Shown one piece after another: positions 26,201 through 33,620 of a DNA stretch of 64,000 nt. The translations under genes and the position numbers were made by a program. Position 1 is the stretch's first letter. Each line of letters opens with the position of its first letter. Location: contig JAKCDL010000006.1 in the NCBI GenBank assembly GCA_021841935.1, positions 21,736 to 85,735 on the forward strand, given 5' to 3'. Source of the DNA: Actinomycetes bacterium. Its GTDB lineage: Bacteria > Actinomycetota > Acidimicrobiia > Acidimicrobiales > Acidimicrobiaceae. Under the pieces are notes generated by a model. The model was not told the origin of the DNA. It saw only the letters and a list, made by a program, of their open reading frames with translations, and did not search any database.

Positions 26201-27902
26201 CGCTCTGTAGAAGAATTCCATTTGAATCGACGAGAAGTACTGCACTCTTTCTATTGTCGAGGTAGTTATTGAGTACTAGCTCGAGTCGCTTAGTCTCAGA
26301 ACTTCGCTTATCTCTGCGCGACGACTTGGTCAGAAGGTGTCGCTGAAGTGTATCTGTGCTTGTATGTGGTGCAAGCCCTAGGGCAACCTTGTTGAAGATC
26401 CTATTCTTGCGATCGAGGGGTCTAAATAGATGTTCTTGTGCCGATACCGACTCCGAGCGACCAAGAAAGAGTATTCCAGCGGGGTTCAATGCGAAGTGAA
26501 ATGACGAGAGAGCCGCAGATTGAAGGTTTTGATCAAGGTATATGAGAACGTTTCGACACGAGATTAGATCGAGTCGCAGAAATGGAGGATCTACGGCTAG
26601 GTTCTGCTTTGCGAAGATGATTGAGTCTCTGAGGTTCTTTGAAATCTCGTAGTTGCGACCATTGAAGTTGAAGTACTTGAGGATCAAGTTTGGGTCTAGA
26701 TTCTCTAGCGCAGCTGCGGGATAGACTCCGCTTCTAGCTATCGAGAGAGCGCGTTCATCGATGTCAGTTGCGAATAGCTGAAGTCTGATATCGCTTAGGC
26801 GCGCACCTAGCTTCTCGCTAAAGAGCATTGCTATTGTGTAAGCTTCTTCTCCGCTAGCACACCCTGGGATCCATACTCGGATCTCGCTACCAGTCGATTT
26901 CTGTTCGATTATCCGTTCTATCGCAACCGAGAGTGAATTGAAGGCATCAGAGTCCCTGAAGAAGCTAGTTACAGAGATGAGAATGTCTTGAAAGAGCTCT
27001 CCCTTCTCTTCGTCATTTTCCACAACGCGAGTGGCGTAGTCGACTAAGTTGTCGACCTTAGCGAGCCCCATCCGATGTTCTATCCGTCGAAAGAGGGTTC
27101 CCCTCTTGTAGCCCCTGAAGTCAACTCCGAACTTTTCGTGGAGCTCGGCGAGAATGGCTTCGAGGGCAGCTTCACGACCTTTGTCGTCAATGTCGTCTAG
27201 GGAATGAATCATGTCGGGAAGTGCCATGAGTAGTTGGGCGATCTCCTGCGGGTCGAGGATCTTCATGGTGACCCCGGATTCGATCGCAGATAGCGGCATC
27301 CCTGTAAACTTTGCGCTCTCGGGCAGTTGTACGATGCACTGTCCTCCGGCGTCACTAATCGCTCTTAATCCCGCCGTGCCGTCGTTGCCAGTCCCGGAGA
27401 GAACGATTCCAATCGCTCGATCTGAGTATTCATCCGCTAGGGCAACGAAGAAGGAGTTAATTGAAGGCTTCGGCGATGTTTGATTTGATCCCTGGGTAAG
27501 AATAACTTTGCCGTTTAAGATTGTGGCATTGTTATTGGGTGGAATGATTAGGATCCTACCTGCTGCGATCTGGTCCCCCGAGGTGGCCTCTACTACTGGA
27601 AGTGCGGTCTCGCGCGAGAGGATCTCTGCCATCATTGACTTGTAGCTTGGAGATAGGTGCTGGAGGATGACGATCGCTAACTTGGAATTTCTTTCGATCC
27701 CAGAAAGAAGTTGCGATAGAGCCTCTAACCCACCTGCTGACGAACCGATCGCTACGACGTAAAATCCTCTTTTGGCGCCAGGTTCATCGAAATATTCCTT
27801 CGACGGCGAATTGTCGATTGCGTCGCTCTCCTCCAATTCCCGAAGGTTTATTTCGATACTTTCACTGTTCGCTCCGTCTTCTTTTGCTACTTGGTCAGTC
27901 AC
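23277..27902 (-). CDS. CheB-CheR-PAS-GGDEF-EAL hybrid signalling protein
   Basis: This is a 1541-aa multidomain protein. Residues 46-230 are a CheB methylesterase with triad Ser55 (GSSAGG), His82 and Asp174. About 245-505 is a CheR methyltransferase (SFFRDSDAF, GCASGEEAY 347-355, SCRNVLIYLD). Residues 670-735 form a coiled coil of NEExxA heptads. Three PAS-like sensor regions follow at about 740-850, 865-975 and 985-1105. The GGDEF domain (1110-1275) has an intact FGGDEF (1192-1197) and the RxxD inhibitory site (1184-1187). The EAL domain (1290-1535) keeps EAL (1320-1322), Asn1379, Glu1411, Asp1441-1442, Lys1462, Glu1498 and Gln1518. Both c-di-GMP activities look catalytically possible. There is no receiver domain and no membrane segment. 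The start is GTG, without a clear ribosome binding site. It is the first gene of the phytochrome operon. Confidence 0.94.
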   Translation of the reverse strand: MTDQVAKEDGANSESIEINLRELEESDAIDNSPSKEYFDEPGAKRGFYVVAIGSSAGGLEALSQLLSGIERNSKLAIVILQHLSPSYKSMMAEILSRETALPVVEATSGDQIAAGRILIIPPNNNATILNGKVILTQGSNQTSPKPSINSFFVALADEYSDRAIGIVLSGTGNDGTAGLRAISDAGGQCIVQLPESAKFTGMPLSAIESGVTMKILDPQEIAQLLMALPDMIHSLDDIDDKGREAALEAILAELHEKFGVDFRGYKRGTLFRRIEHRMGLAKVDNLVDYATRVVENDEEKGELFQDILISVTSFFRDSDAFNSLSVAIERIIEQKSTGSEIRVWIPGCASGEEAYTIAMLFSEKLGARLSDIRLQLFATDIDERALSIARSGVYPAAALENLDPNLILKYFNFNGRNYEISKNLRDSIIFAKQNLAVDPPFLRLDLISCRNVLIYLDQNLQSAALSSFHFALNPAGILFLGRSESVSAQEHLFRPLDRKNRIFNKVALGLAPHTSTDTLQRHLLTKSSRRDKRSSETKRLELVLNNYLDNRKSAVLLVDSNGILLQSAGDIGRFTQVRTGVNTSNAFDLLRLELQGDFQTLLSRSTRKREESIGRRRMIDGEAFRLSVTPLAEADTTNFLVSIEFDASSRGNEERVTPEISNMVVEDELAVTRENLQAMIEELATSNEEMQALNEEAQAANEEMQAANEELEAANEELQATNEELISLNTELSLRTAQLTGVTNDYENLYNALDFPLLVLDNSMALKRFNFAAARLFNLRTIMVGTKLDLLRLPKKMLKLHSLINEARELGDSVSDLIVEESITWQANATPYLDEYGLFAGTILTLIDTSELVTAQLKRRSAELMVESLMENTTIMFVIKDVQGRYLYANRRFQQFFNNVSIIEQSTNDFDVFPSSMASQIMESDLITIRTRSARSTEYEFRTDDNESIFISATHLPLFEEDGTVNAVCVQLLDESAKRQAEEELRLAAKVFENAGEAIAVLSADGDVVTVNSAYLEVTRERLSDIVGKKFFVFDTASSSPTKRNEAESISNALREFGRWSGEEKVIATDGSKTPVWLSLSVVEDSKGRVEHILAIFSDISSNVLAREKAEFLSTHDELTSLPNRLLFKEYLNRALARKRRNGGNLALLFVDLDNFKFINDSQGHDAGDELLREVSNRIKDSVREADLVTRFGGDEFTIIVEDAENEDLDQLSDRILSLLTEKYIIGGLEQYVSASIGVAIFPHDGEDSNTLLKSADAAMYQAKKLGRNQVQFFHPQLKAEADDRSRIEHSIRRSLRANEFSVYYQPQIDIASGVIKGAEALLRHLPENTLPIDTGRLITVAETTGQIEAITNYVVSQVLDDLAEWKRLNISVPPIAINISVKNLYQKDFADWVISELDRRELGRNSIKLEITESALASDSEVALNNINALRESDITLSIDDFGTGFSSLAYLRTIPATEIKIDRSFISDAGQEGTGEAITRAIIEISRALNFEIIAEGIEEREQANWLVENGCATGQGYLFHRPMKAIDFEDLIAKGDKA

Positions 27903-28622
27903 AATCCACGCATTCGGTTATAGGAGTAGCCAATATTGCTCACTTTCAATTTTACGACATCGCGATCCCTATAGTTCTTTATTGTCTAAAGATACTCTTA
28001 CTTTTTTGTGTTTGGCAAGTGGTTATGGCGTCACTTTGCAATTATGTGGAAAAAAATCAAAGAAAATCGCATTCGATTGACGATTAATCGACATTTTTAC
28101 GGAGTGCTATAAATAAGAATCAGATCTTCCCTACATTCGATAATTCTAAATATCGAAAATGAATTATGTTAAATTTAATTGTTAATAGATATGATTTTCA
28201 AAACCAGTCAAATAAGCAGAAAAAATTCGTAAAAGGTAGAACTATAGTTCGTATTTCTTTGAAATATCGAAGATCATTACACCTCTTGCCTTCAAAGTGC
28301 TGGGGCTAAAAGTAACGTCTCGACAACGCAAAGGGAAGGCAATCTTATATTTGTCAGCAACCTCAAGCGGGCAATGAAGAAGACAATTTTCGTCAGCTTC
28401 TTGAAAGGTCTTGAGATTGATCAAATAGGTCTTGCCCTATGGTCACTCTGGTAGTTATTAATACTCTGCTACCCGTCGGAAGCTGGAATCTTTGTCGGAG
28501 AGTGAAAGCTGCTGACGTCGGTTTCGAATTGATTTTGCTATCTAGGTAACATCTTAAGCACAAACTACTCTCGAGCTGATGTTGGGAGTTGTAACATTTT
28601 GCAAAGCGAAGAAAGGTAACTT
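27903..28622. other. 720-bp divergent promoter region upstream of the light/c-di-GMP operon
   Basis: This AT-rich region lies between the CheB-CheR-GGDEF-EAL gene (minus) and the AcuI-like gene (plus). It holds a palindrome at 28081-28090 (CGATTAATCG) nested in TCGATT-N7-AATCGA (28073-28091), about 170 bp upstream of the operon's start codon. A 60-codon minus frame at 28242-28424 is possible but has no ribosome binding site or recognisable family. Confidence 0.45.
28073..28091. promoter_or_regulatory. Palindromic operator candidate upstream of the light/c-di-GMP operon
   Basis: TCGATT (28073-28078) and AATCGA (28086-28091) are inverted, and the inner CGATTAATCG (28081-28090) is itself a perfect 10-bp palindrome. 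It is the clearest symmetric site in the 720-bp region. The bound factor is unknown. Confidence 0.35.
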
Positions 28623-29615
28623 ATGGCTCGAGCTCTGCTATTGAATGAAGTTGAAAAGAAGGTTAGTGCTTCAATCGTCGACATCGACGAAGCTGACTTT
28701 CCCGATGGTGATCTCGAAATCGACGTAATGTACTCAACGTTGAACTACAAAGATGGAATGATCATCAACGGTATAGGACGGCTTGTTAGGAGCTATCCAC
28801 ACGTTCCTGGCGTTGACATGGTTGGAGTTGTGAGGAGCTCTTCCAACGATCAATTCAGCGTTGGTGATTTGGTACTTGCAACTGGTTGGAGAATTGGAGA
28901 AAGCTTTTGGGGCGGTTATTCGACATTTGCAAGGGTCAACTCTGACTTTTGTATAAAGCTGCCCCAAAACCTCTCACCAGCCACAGCTATGTCGCTAGGA
29001 ACTGCTGGAATCTCGGCGATGCAGGGAATTATTGCGCTAGAGGATCACGGCCTCTCTGATATGAGGGAGCTAGGAAGCGTATTGGTAACAGGTTCGGCTG
29101 GCGGCGTAGGCTCTGTTGCAATTATTGCACTTAGTGCGCTTGGCTATAGAGTGACCGCGTCAACACGGCGCGTTCAGGAGAGCGAGTACTTAACTTCATT
29201 GGGGGCGACGGAGGTAATCGCCTCTAGTGAAGTTTCCGGCGATTTGACTCGACCACTCGAGAGCGAGCGGTGGATTGGAGCCATCGAAAATGTCGGGGGC
29301 GATACCTTAGGACGCCTTGTTTCACAGATGGTTACGGGTGCATCAATTGCATCAATTGGCCTAGCGGCGGGCGCGGTCTTCACAGCCAATGTCATGCCTT
29401 TTCTCCTTAGAGGAGTTAATATCCTTGGAATCGACTCCGTGAAGTACCCAAATGCTAAACGATCTGTTGCGTGGGAGCGACTCGGTGAACTTGTTCCAAG
29501 CGAGAAGATCGCATCTATGACACAGATCGTTACCCTTGACGATCTGATTCCACTTGCCAATCAAATATTGGCCGGTGGTGTTCGAGGTCGAGTTGTAGTA
29601 GACGTAAACGGTTAG
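28623..29615 (+). CDS. AcuI/YhdH-type NADPH-dependent acryloyl-CoA reductase-like protein
   Basis: This 330-aa MDR protein shows the hallmarks of the AcuI/YhdH branch: STLNYKDG (38-45), HVPGVDMVG (60-68), TGWRIGESFWGGY (87-99) and TGSAGGVGS (156-164). AcuI reduces toxic acryloyl-CoA to propionyl-CoA, and the activity here is inferred. It starts with ATG after AAAGG. The next gene begins one base after its stop. Confidence 0.87.
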   Translation: MARALLLNEVEKKVSASIVDIDEADFPDGDLEIDVMYSTLNYKDGMIINGIGRLVRSYPHVPGVDMVGVVRSSSNDQFSVGDLVLATGWRIGESFWGGYSTFARVNSDFCIKLPQNLSPATAMSLGTAGISAMQGIIALEDHGLSDMRELGSVLVTGSAGGVGSVAIIALSALGYRVTASTRRVQESEYLTSLGATEVIASSEVSGDLTRPLESERWIGAIENVGGDTLGRLVSQMVTGASIASIGLAAGAVFTANVMPFLLRGVNILGIDSVKYPNAKRSVAWERLGELVPSEKIASMTQIVTLDDLIPLANQILAGGVRGRVVVDVNG

Positions 29616-29616
29616 T

Positions 29617-29979
29617 GTGACACACCAAGGTCCGCGGGATGGCCCGTATCGCGCCTTTGCCCACAAGGCATTCGAGGTGGTTCCGGTACGGGGTTCCTTT
29701 CGCGCTAGTCAACTCTTCGACGGTCCTGCGTCGCTCGCTATCTTTTACAAGAGTCAAAGTGGGATAAGCGAGGCCCTTGTAATGCGTTTCCTCGACGATC
29801 TTGAAACATCTAAAGTAAAGATCGTCTACCTATTCGAGGTGGAAAGGTACTTGGATTTGGCGCAGGAGTTCAGTATTGAATTTTCTCCGACTTCACTTCG
29901 CTTCGATTCACGGCGCGAGATAAAGCGAGTCGTTGGCCTGCCGCCAGCAAAGGTATTTGCGGGACGGCTTGGACTTTGA
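29617..29979 (+). CDS. Thioredoxin-fold protein lacking the CxxC active site
   Basis: This 120-aa protein follows the thioredoxin pattern: a beta strand (ASLAIFY, 38-44), then the helix start where WCGPC should be but which reads KSQSG (45-49), a second strand with a Val-Glu segment (71-77), the cis-Pro turn SPT (90-92) and the final V-V-G (105-107). There is no cysteine at all, so redox catalysis is excluded. It starts with GTG at 29617, one base after the AcuI-like gene's stop, which implies coupled translation; no ribosome binding site is visible and later starts are possible. Confidence 0.6.
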   Translation: MTHQGPRDGPYRAFAHKAFEVVPVRGSFRASQLFDGPASLAIFYKSQSGISEALVMRFLDDLETSKVKIVYLFEVERYLDLAQEFSIEFSPTSLRFDSRREIKRVVGLPPAKVFAGRLGL

Positions 29980-30061
29980 CCTACTAGAGATTCGATGTTT
30001 TTGAAGGGTGATATCTGTTGCATGAGCCTCTAGCGCAGATGAAAACACTTCCTGAGGGCCC

Positions 30062-31171
30062 CTATCGATAGTCGAGTCCTCGAGGGATCGACGTTTTATC
30101 GATATCGAGCAAAACTTCAGCCATGTGAAAGACGTATCGATCGGTCATGCCGGCTACGTAGGCTATAACTTGTCTCTTGTAGAGTTCGCTGTCACTCGAC
30201 GGAGACTCTTTAGCGATCGATGAGTAGAGATCGCGGTCGCCAATTAGATGGCGTACGAGTCTGTCTATAACTGCTATTACTTGCTCGCTTTGTCGTACAC
30301 TCTCTGGACGCAGGTAAATAGCCTCGTAATTGAAACGACGAAGCTTTCCAAGTAGATCACCGTCAGCCTTTGACATAGTTATCTTCTTGGTCTTTGTGGT
30401 TGAAGATACGACTGCGTTTATGAAGTAGTTGAGGTGATTTGATCGCATCGAACCGAGGGTGGAGGTGATTTCGTTTGGAATGTCGCTTGGCCCAATCACC
30501 TTTGCACCGATAGCATCTTCAAGGTCATGTGCACAGTAGGCAATCCTGTCAGCCCATGAGACGACGACCCCTTCGGGGGTAGATGGCTCGGGTAGTGACC
30601 ACGAGTGGTTCCTAATTCCATCTATCGTCTCCATGGTCAGGTTCAGTCCCGCAAGTGTAACTTCGGCGCCAAATATTGCATGATCGTAACCCTCATCGAG
30701 AAATGGTGAGAGCGCGTCTTCGCTAGCGTGGCCTCCTGGACCATGACCACAGTCGTGACCTATAGCTATCGCTTCAGTAAGGTCGACGTTAAGGCCTAGT
30801 CGTCTTGAGATTGCCTTTGCTACCTGAGCTACCTCAAGTGCATGAGTCAATCGACTGCGCTGATGATCGGCTGGGAAGATAAATACTTGAGTTTTACCCG
30901 CCAACCTCCTGAATGCCCTTGAATGTAGTATTCGGTCTCGATCCCTTTCGAAGGGTGTTCGGTAACTGTCGTTTTCTTCCGGTCGAACTCTTCCCCTGCT
31001 ATTTTTGGACAAAGTTGCATTTGGGGATAGTATTGGCGTCTCTGAGTGGCGTACCTCCTCGAAGTCGGCAAGCTTCATCGAAGACTCTTTGTGTGCGTGA
31101 ACAAGGTCGTCTCCCAGAGACCAACCCCCCATTGTCTTAGCCCATTCGATGGCCCGATCGCTCATTGTCAC
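30062..31171 (-). CDS. dgt: Deoxyguanosine triphosphate triphosphohydrolase-like HD protein
   Basis: This 369-aa HD-domain enzyme hydrolyses dNTPs to nucleoside and triphosphate. The metal-binding residues are H110 (RLTHALEV), the His-Asp pair in GHDCGHGPGGH (138-148) and a late Asp in WADRIAYCAHD. RTPFERDRDRILHSRAFRRL (71-90) is the usual N-terminal signature. It starts with GTG 31171 or ATG 31165. In many actinobacteria a type 2 dGTPase of this kind is retained as housekeeping. Confidence 0.9.
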   Translation of the reverse strand: MTMSDRAIEWAKTMGGWSLGDDLVHAHKESSMKLADFEEVRHSETPILSPNATLSKNSRGRVRPEENDSYRTPFERDRDRILHSRAFRRLAGKTQVFIFPADHQRSRLTHALEVAQVAKAISRRLGLNVDLTEAIAIGHDCGHGPGGHASEDALSPFLDEGYDHAIFGAEVTLAGLNLTMETIDGIRNHSWSLPEPSTPEGVVVSWADRIAYCAHDLEDAIGAKVIGPSDIPNEITSTLGSMRSNHLNYFINAVVSSTTKTKKITMSKADGDLLGKLRRFNYEAIYLRPESVRQSEQVIAVIDRLVRHLIGDRDLYSSIAKESPSSDSELYKRQVIAYVAGMTDRYVFHMAEVLLDIDKTSIPRGLDYR

Positions 31172-31271
31172 TTAATCATCATCTTTCGTCGTTAACTTTT
31201 ACTCTATTATCGCCTAGGTGTGTATCATCGACCGATGGCAGCTAGCTAGTTACATGCTTTAGGATTTGACT

Positions 31272-31466
31272 ATGGCAAAAGACCAGCGATGCAATCAGCT
31301 TGATGAGATTTATTTAGTTGCGAAAGTTCTAAATCGCCTCGCATCTGAAAGGATTGAGGAGACCCTTCGTGATCTGGCATACAGAGGACGCATGGAGGTT
31401 GGAAGTCGAATTTCAAAGTTAGAGGCAATCAAAGGGGCGGTAGATGATTACCTTGGTTTGAGGTGA
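31272..31466 (+). CDS. Small conserved-position protein upstream of tlyA, 64 aa
   Basis: This short, charged, mostly helical protein has no membrane segment and no recognised domain. The ATG at 31272 is preferred to a TTG six bases earlier; the ribosome binding site is weak (AGGATT). It precedes tlyA by 206 bp. In Mycobacterium tuberculosis a similarly small ORF (Rv1693) sits directly before tlyA, so the position may be conserved. I have not compared the sequences. Confidence 0.5.
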   Translation: MAKDQRCNQLDEIYLVAKVLNRLASERIEETLRDLAYRGRMEVGSRISKLEAIKGAVDDYLGLR

Positions 31467-31672
31467 TTCGATAGTTGGGACCAAGCTATCCTTCGGAATG
31501 GCCTCTAAAGTTTGAAGGGCCTTTCTAGTCTTCTTGGCTTTGATATGCAGTTCGGTTACGCAGAGTGCAAGGCAGTCACGGTCTCGAGAGGTATCGCTTA
31601 GTTTTTGCACCCTTTAGCTTTTTCGAAATATATGCGCCAAGTGTGGTGTGTGTGAGTTAACATTCTTACCCT

Positions 31673-32509
31673 ATGGCATCCGCACCTCTTCGACTCGATA
31701 AAGCATTGGTCTCGAGGGGTCTAGCTCGTAGCCGTGAGGTAGCCCTATCCCTGATTGAGGCTGGGCACGTGCTTGTCAATGGATCGATAGCTCAAAAGGC
31801 TACGCGACAGGTCAAAAGTAGCGACCAGATCGTCGTTGCAAACCACTTTCCAAGGTACGTTGGCAGGGGTGCTGAAAAGCTCCTTGGCCTTTTGTCACGC
31901 CATCAGTTAGAGATCGCCGACGCAGACGTCGCCGATCTCGGTTCATCAACGGGGGGATTTACCCAGGTTCTGCTAGAGAATGGGGCAAGTCGGGTATTTG
32001 CGATCGACGTTGGGAAGGGCCAACTTGACCAGATGCTACGTAACCACCCACGCGTTAGCGTAATGGAGGGGGTGAACTTGAGGTTTCTCAGCAGGAATGA
32101 TTTTCACCTTCCAAAGCTCAACCTTGCCGTAGGCGACCTTAGCTTCATTTCGCTTACCAAGTTGACAGATGCAGTTATCGATGTAGTTTTAGAGCGCTTG
32201 GGGACCTTCGCCCTCTTGGTCAAGCCGCAATTTGAGGTCGATCGTGAAGTTGCTGCGAAGTTCAAGGGCATAATCTCTGATCCACAATACTGGCGTAGCG
32301 CAATCTTGAATGTTGCCGCGAGCTTTGTCGAGGCTGGCGCGACGATTGAAGATGTGATCGTCTCACCAATCTCCGGGGGTGACGGCAATAGGGAGTTCTT
32401 TATCGTCGGAAGTATTGGTATTGAGGGTAATCAAGTCACTTCAAATACGATCGATGAGCTAATCGATCGCGAAATTGATTTGATCGAGCCACCGCAACCT
32501 ATTGATTAG
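31673..32509 (+). CDS. tlyA: TlyA-family rRNA 2'-O-methyltransferase
   Basis: This 278-aa protein has an N-terminal S4 RNA-binding domain (about 5-62) and an FtsJ-like methyltransferase domain with the SAM motif DLGSSTGGFT (88-97). The family methylates cytidine 2'-OH in 16S and 23S rRNA and sets capreomycin sensitivity in mycobacteria. Older annotations call it hemolysin. It heads the actinobacterial block tlyA-nadK-recN-pyrG-Nudix. Confidence 0.93.
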   Translation: MASAPLRLDKALVSRGLARSREVALSLIEAGHVLVNGSIAQKATRQVKSSDQIVVANHFPRYVGRGAEKLLGLLSRHQLEIADADVADLGSSTGGFTQVLLENGASRVFAIDVGKGQLDQMLRNHPRVSVMEGVNLRFLSRNDFHLPKLNLAVGDLSFISLTKLTDAVIDVVLERLGTFALLVKPQFEVDREVAAKFKGIISDPQYWRSAILNVAASFVEAGATIEDVIVSPISGGDGNREFFIVGSIGIEGNQVTSNTIDELIDREIDLIEPPQPID

Positions 32510-32715
32510 AGCGAAATACTTTTTATCACCTCTACCGTTACCAACTTTTTTGAAAGACGTTAGTCAATGGCGTTTGAGGGCAATTTATATCTTCTTCTTA
32601 GTGTTGTGCGTATGGAGTTTTGTAGAAGGGGTCCTTTGAAGTAGCGCTAGCAATCCTTCTAAAATCTTCCTAGAGTAGAGTTGTCTACTTTAGTTATTGA
32701 TACTTTGATCGGTTG

Positions 32716-33573
32716 GTGCATTTGAAGCGTCGCATAGGGGTTCTCGTTCATACAGGCCGCAGAGGAGCTCTTGTGGCCTTTGATGAGATTGGCGAATGGT
32801 GTCGAGCTAACGGATTCGAAGTCATAAATGTCTTAAAGAGCTCGGATTCTCTAGGCCTAGAACTCCTGATTTCACTAGGTGGCGACGGAACGATGCTTCG
32901 AGCCATCGATCTTTCCCTTGCCTATCAAGTTCCGGTGCTCGGCGTAAACTTTGGTCATCTTGGTTACCTAACTGAAATAGAGCCCGCCGAACTCTCTAGT
33001 TCTCTTGAGAGATTTTTTGAGGGTAACTATCGCCTTGAGGAGAGGATGACCCTCAATATTGAGGTCTATCCAATGACGGTTGCTGATCGAGGTAGGGCCA
33101 GCCGTGAACACCTTCACTTTGTAGCGCTAAATGAATTGGTGGTTGAAAAGTCATTCTCTGGAAATGTGGTAAAGCTATCCGTAGGGATATCTGGCAAGCA
33201 CTTTCTTGACTATGAGGCGGACGGTCTTATCGTCGCCACGCCTACCGGATCGACGGCATACTCCTTCTCTGCTAGAGGTCCGATAGTTTCTCCATCTCTA
33301 TCGGCTCTAGTTATGACTCCGATCTCGCCTCATATGCTCTTCGACAGGGCGCTCGTTTTAGCTCCTACTGAACGGGTAGAGATAACGGTCATGGATGGCC
33401 AAGATGCCACACTAATGGTCGATGGAATCAACAGGCACTCGCTATCGATGGGTGAAATGGTCTCCGTTGGAGCATCTCCCCTGAGTGCAAATATAGTGAA
33501 ATTTGCCGAGCGAGACTTCAGAGAGATTCTCAAATCGAAGTTTGGCTTGGGTGAAAAGAAGATGTATCGCTAG
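32716..33573 (+). CDS. nadK: NAD kinase
   Basis: This 285-aa cytosolic enzyme phosphorylates NAD to NADP. GGDGT (55-59) is the ATP/NAD-binding motif, and TPTGSTAYSFSARGP is the second signature. TTG (32713), GTG (32716) and TTG (32722) are all possible starts with no ribosome binding site to decide; GTG is chosen. It lies between tlyA and recN as in other actinobacteria. Confidence 0.93.
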   Translation: MHLKRRIGVLVHTGRRGALVAFDEIGEWCRANGFEVINVLKSSDSLGLELLISLGGDGTMLRAIDLSLAYQVPVLGVNFGHLGYLTEIEPAELSSSLERFFEGNYRLEERMTLNIEVYPMTVADRGRASREHLHFVALNELVVEKSFSGNVVKLSVGISGKHFLDYEADGLIVATPTGSTAYSFSARGPIVSPSLSALVMTPISPHMLFDRALVLAPTERVEITVMDGQDATLMVDGINRHSLSMGEMVSVGASPLSANIVKFAERDFREILKSKFGLGEKKMYR

Positions 33574-33620
33574 AGAGCCAAAAGAAGTTAAGAGACTGTG
33601 ATTGAGGAGCTTGGCCAATA

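Noticed and set aside
28242-28424. 60-codon minus frame in the divergent promoter upstream of the light operon
   Set aside because: Codon content is not unreasonable, but there is no ribosome binding site, no homology recognised and it sits within likely promoter DNA.
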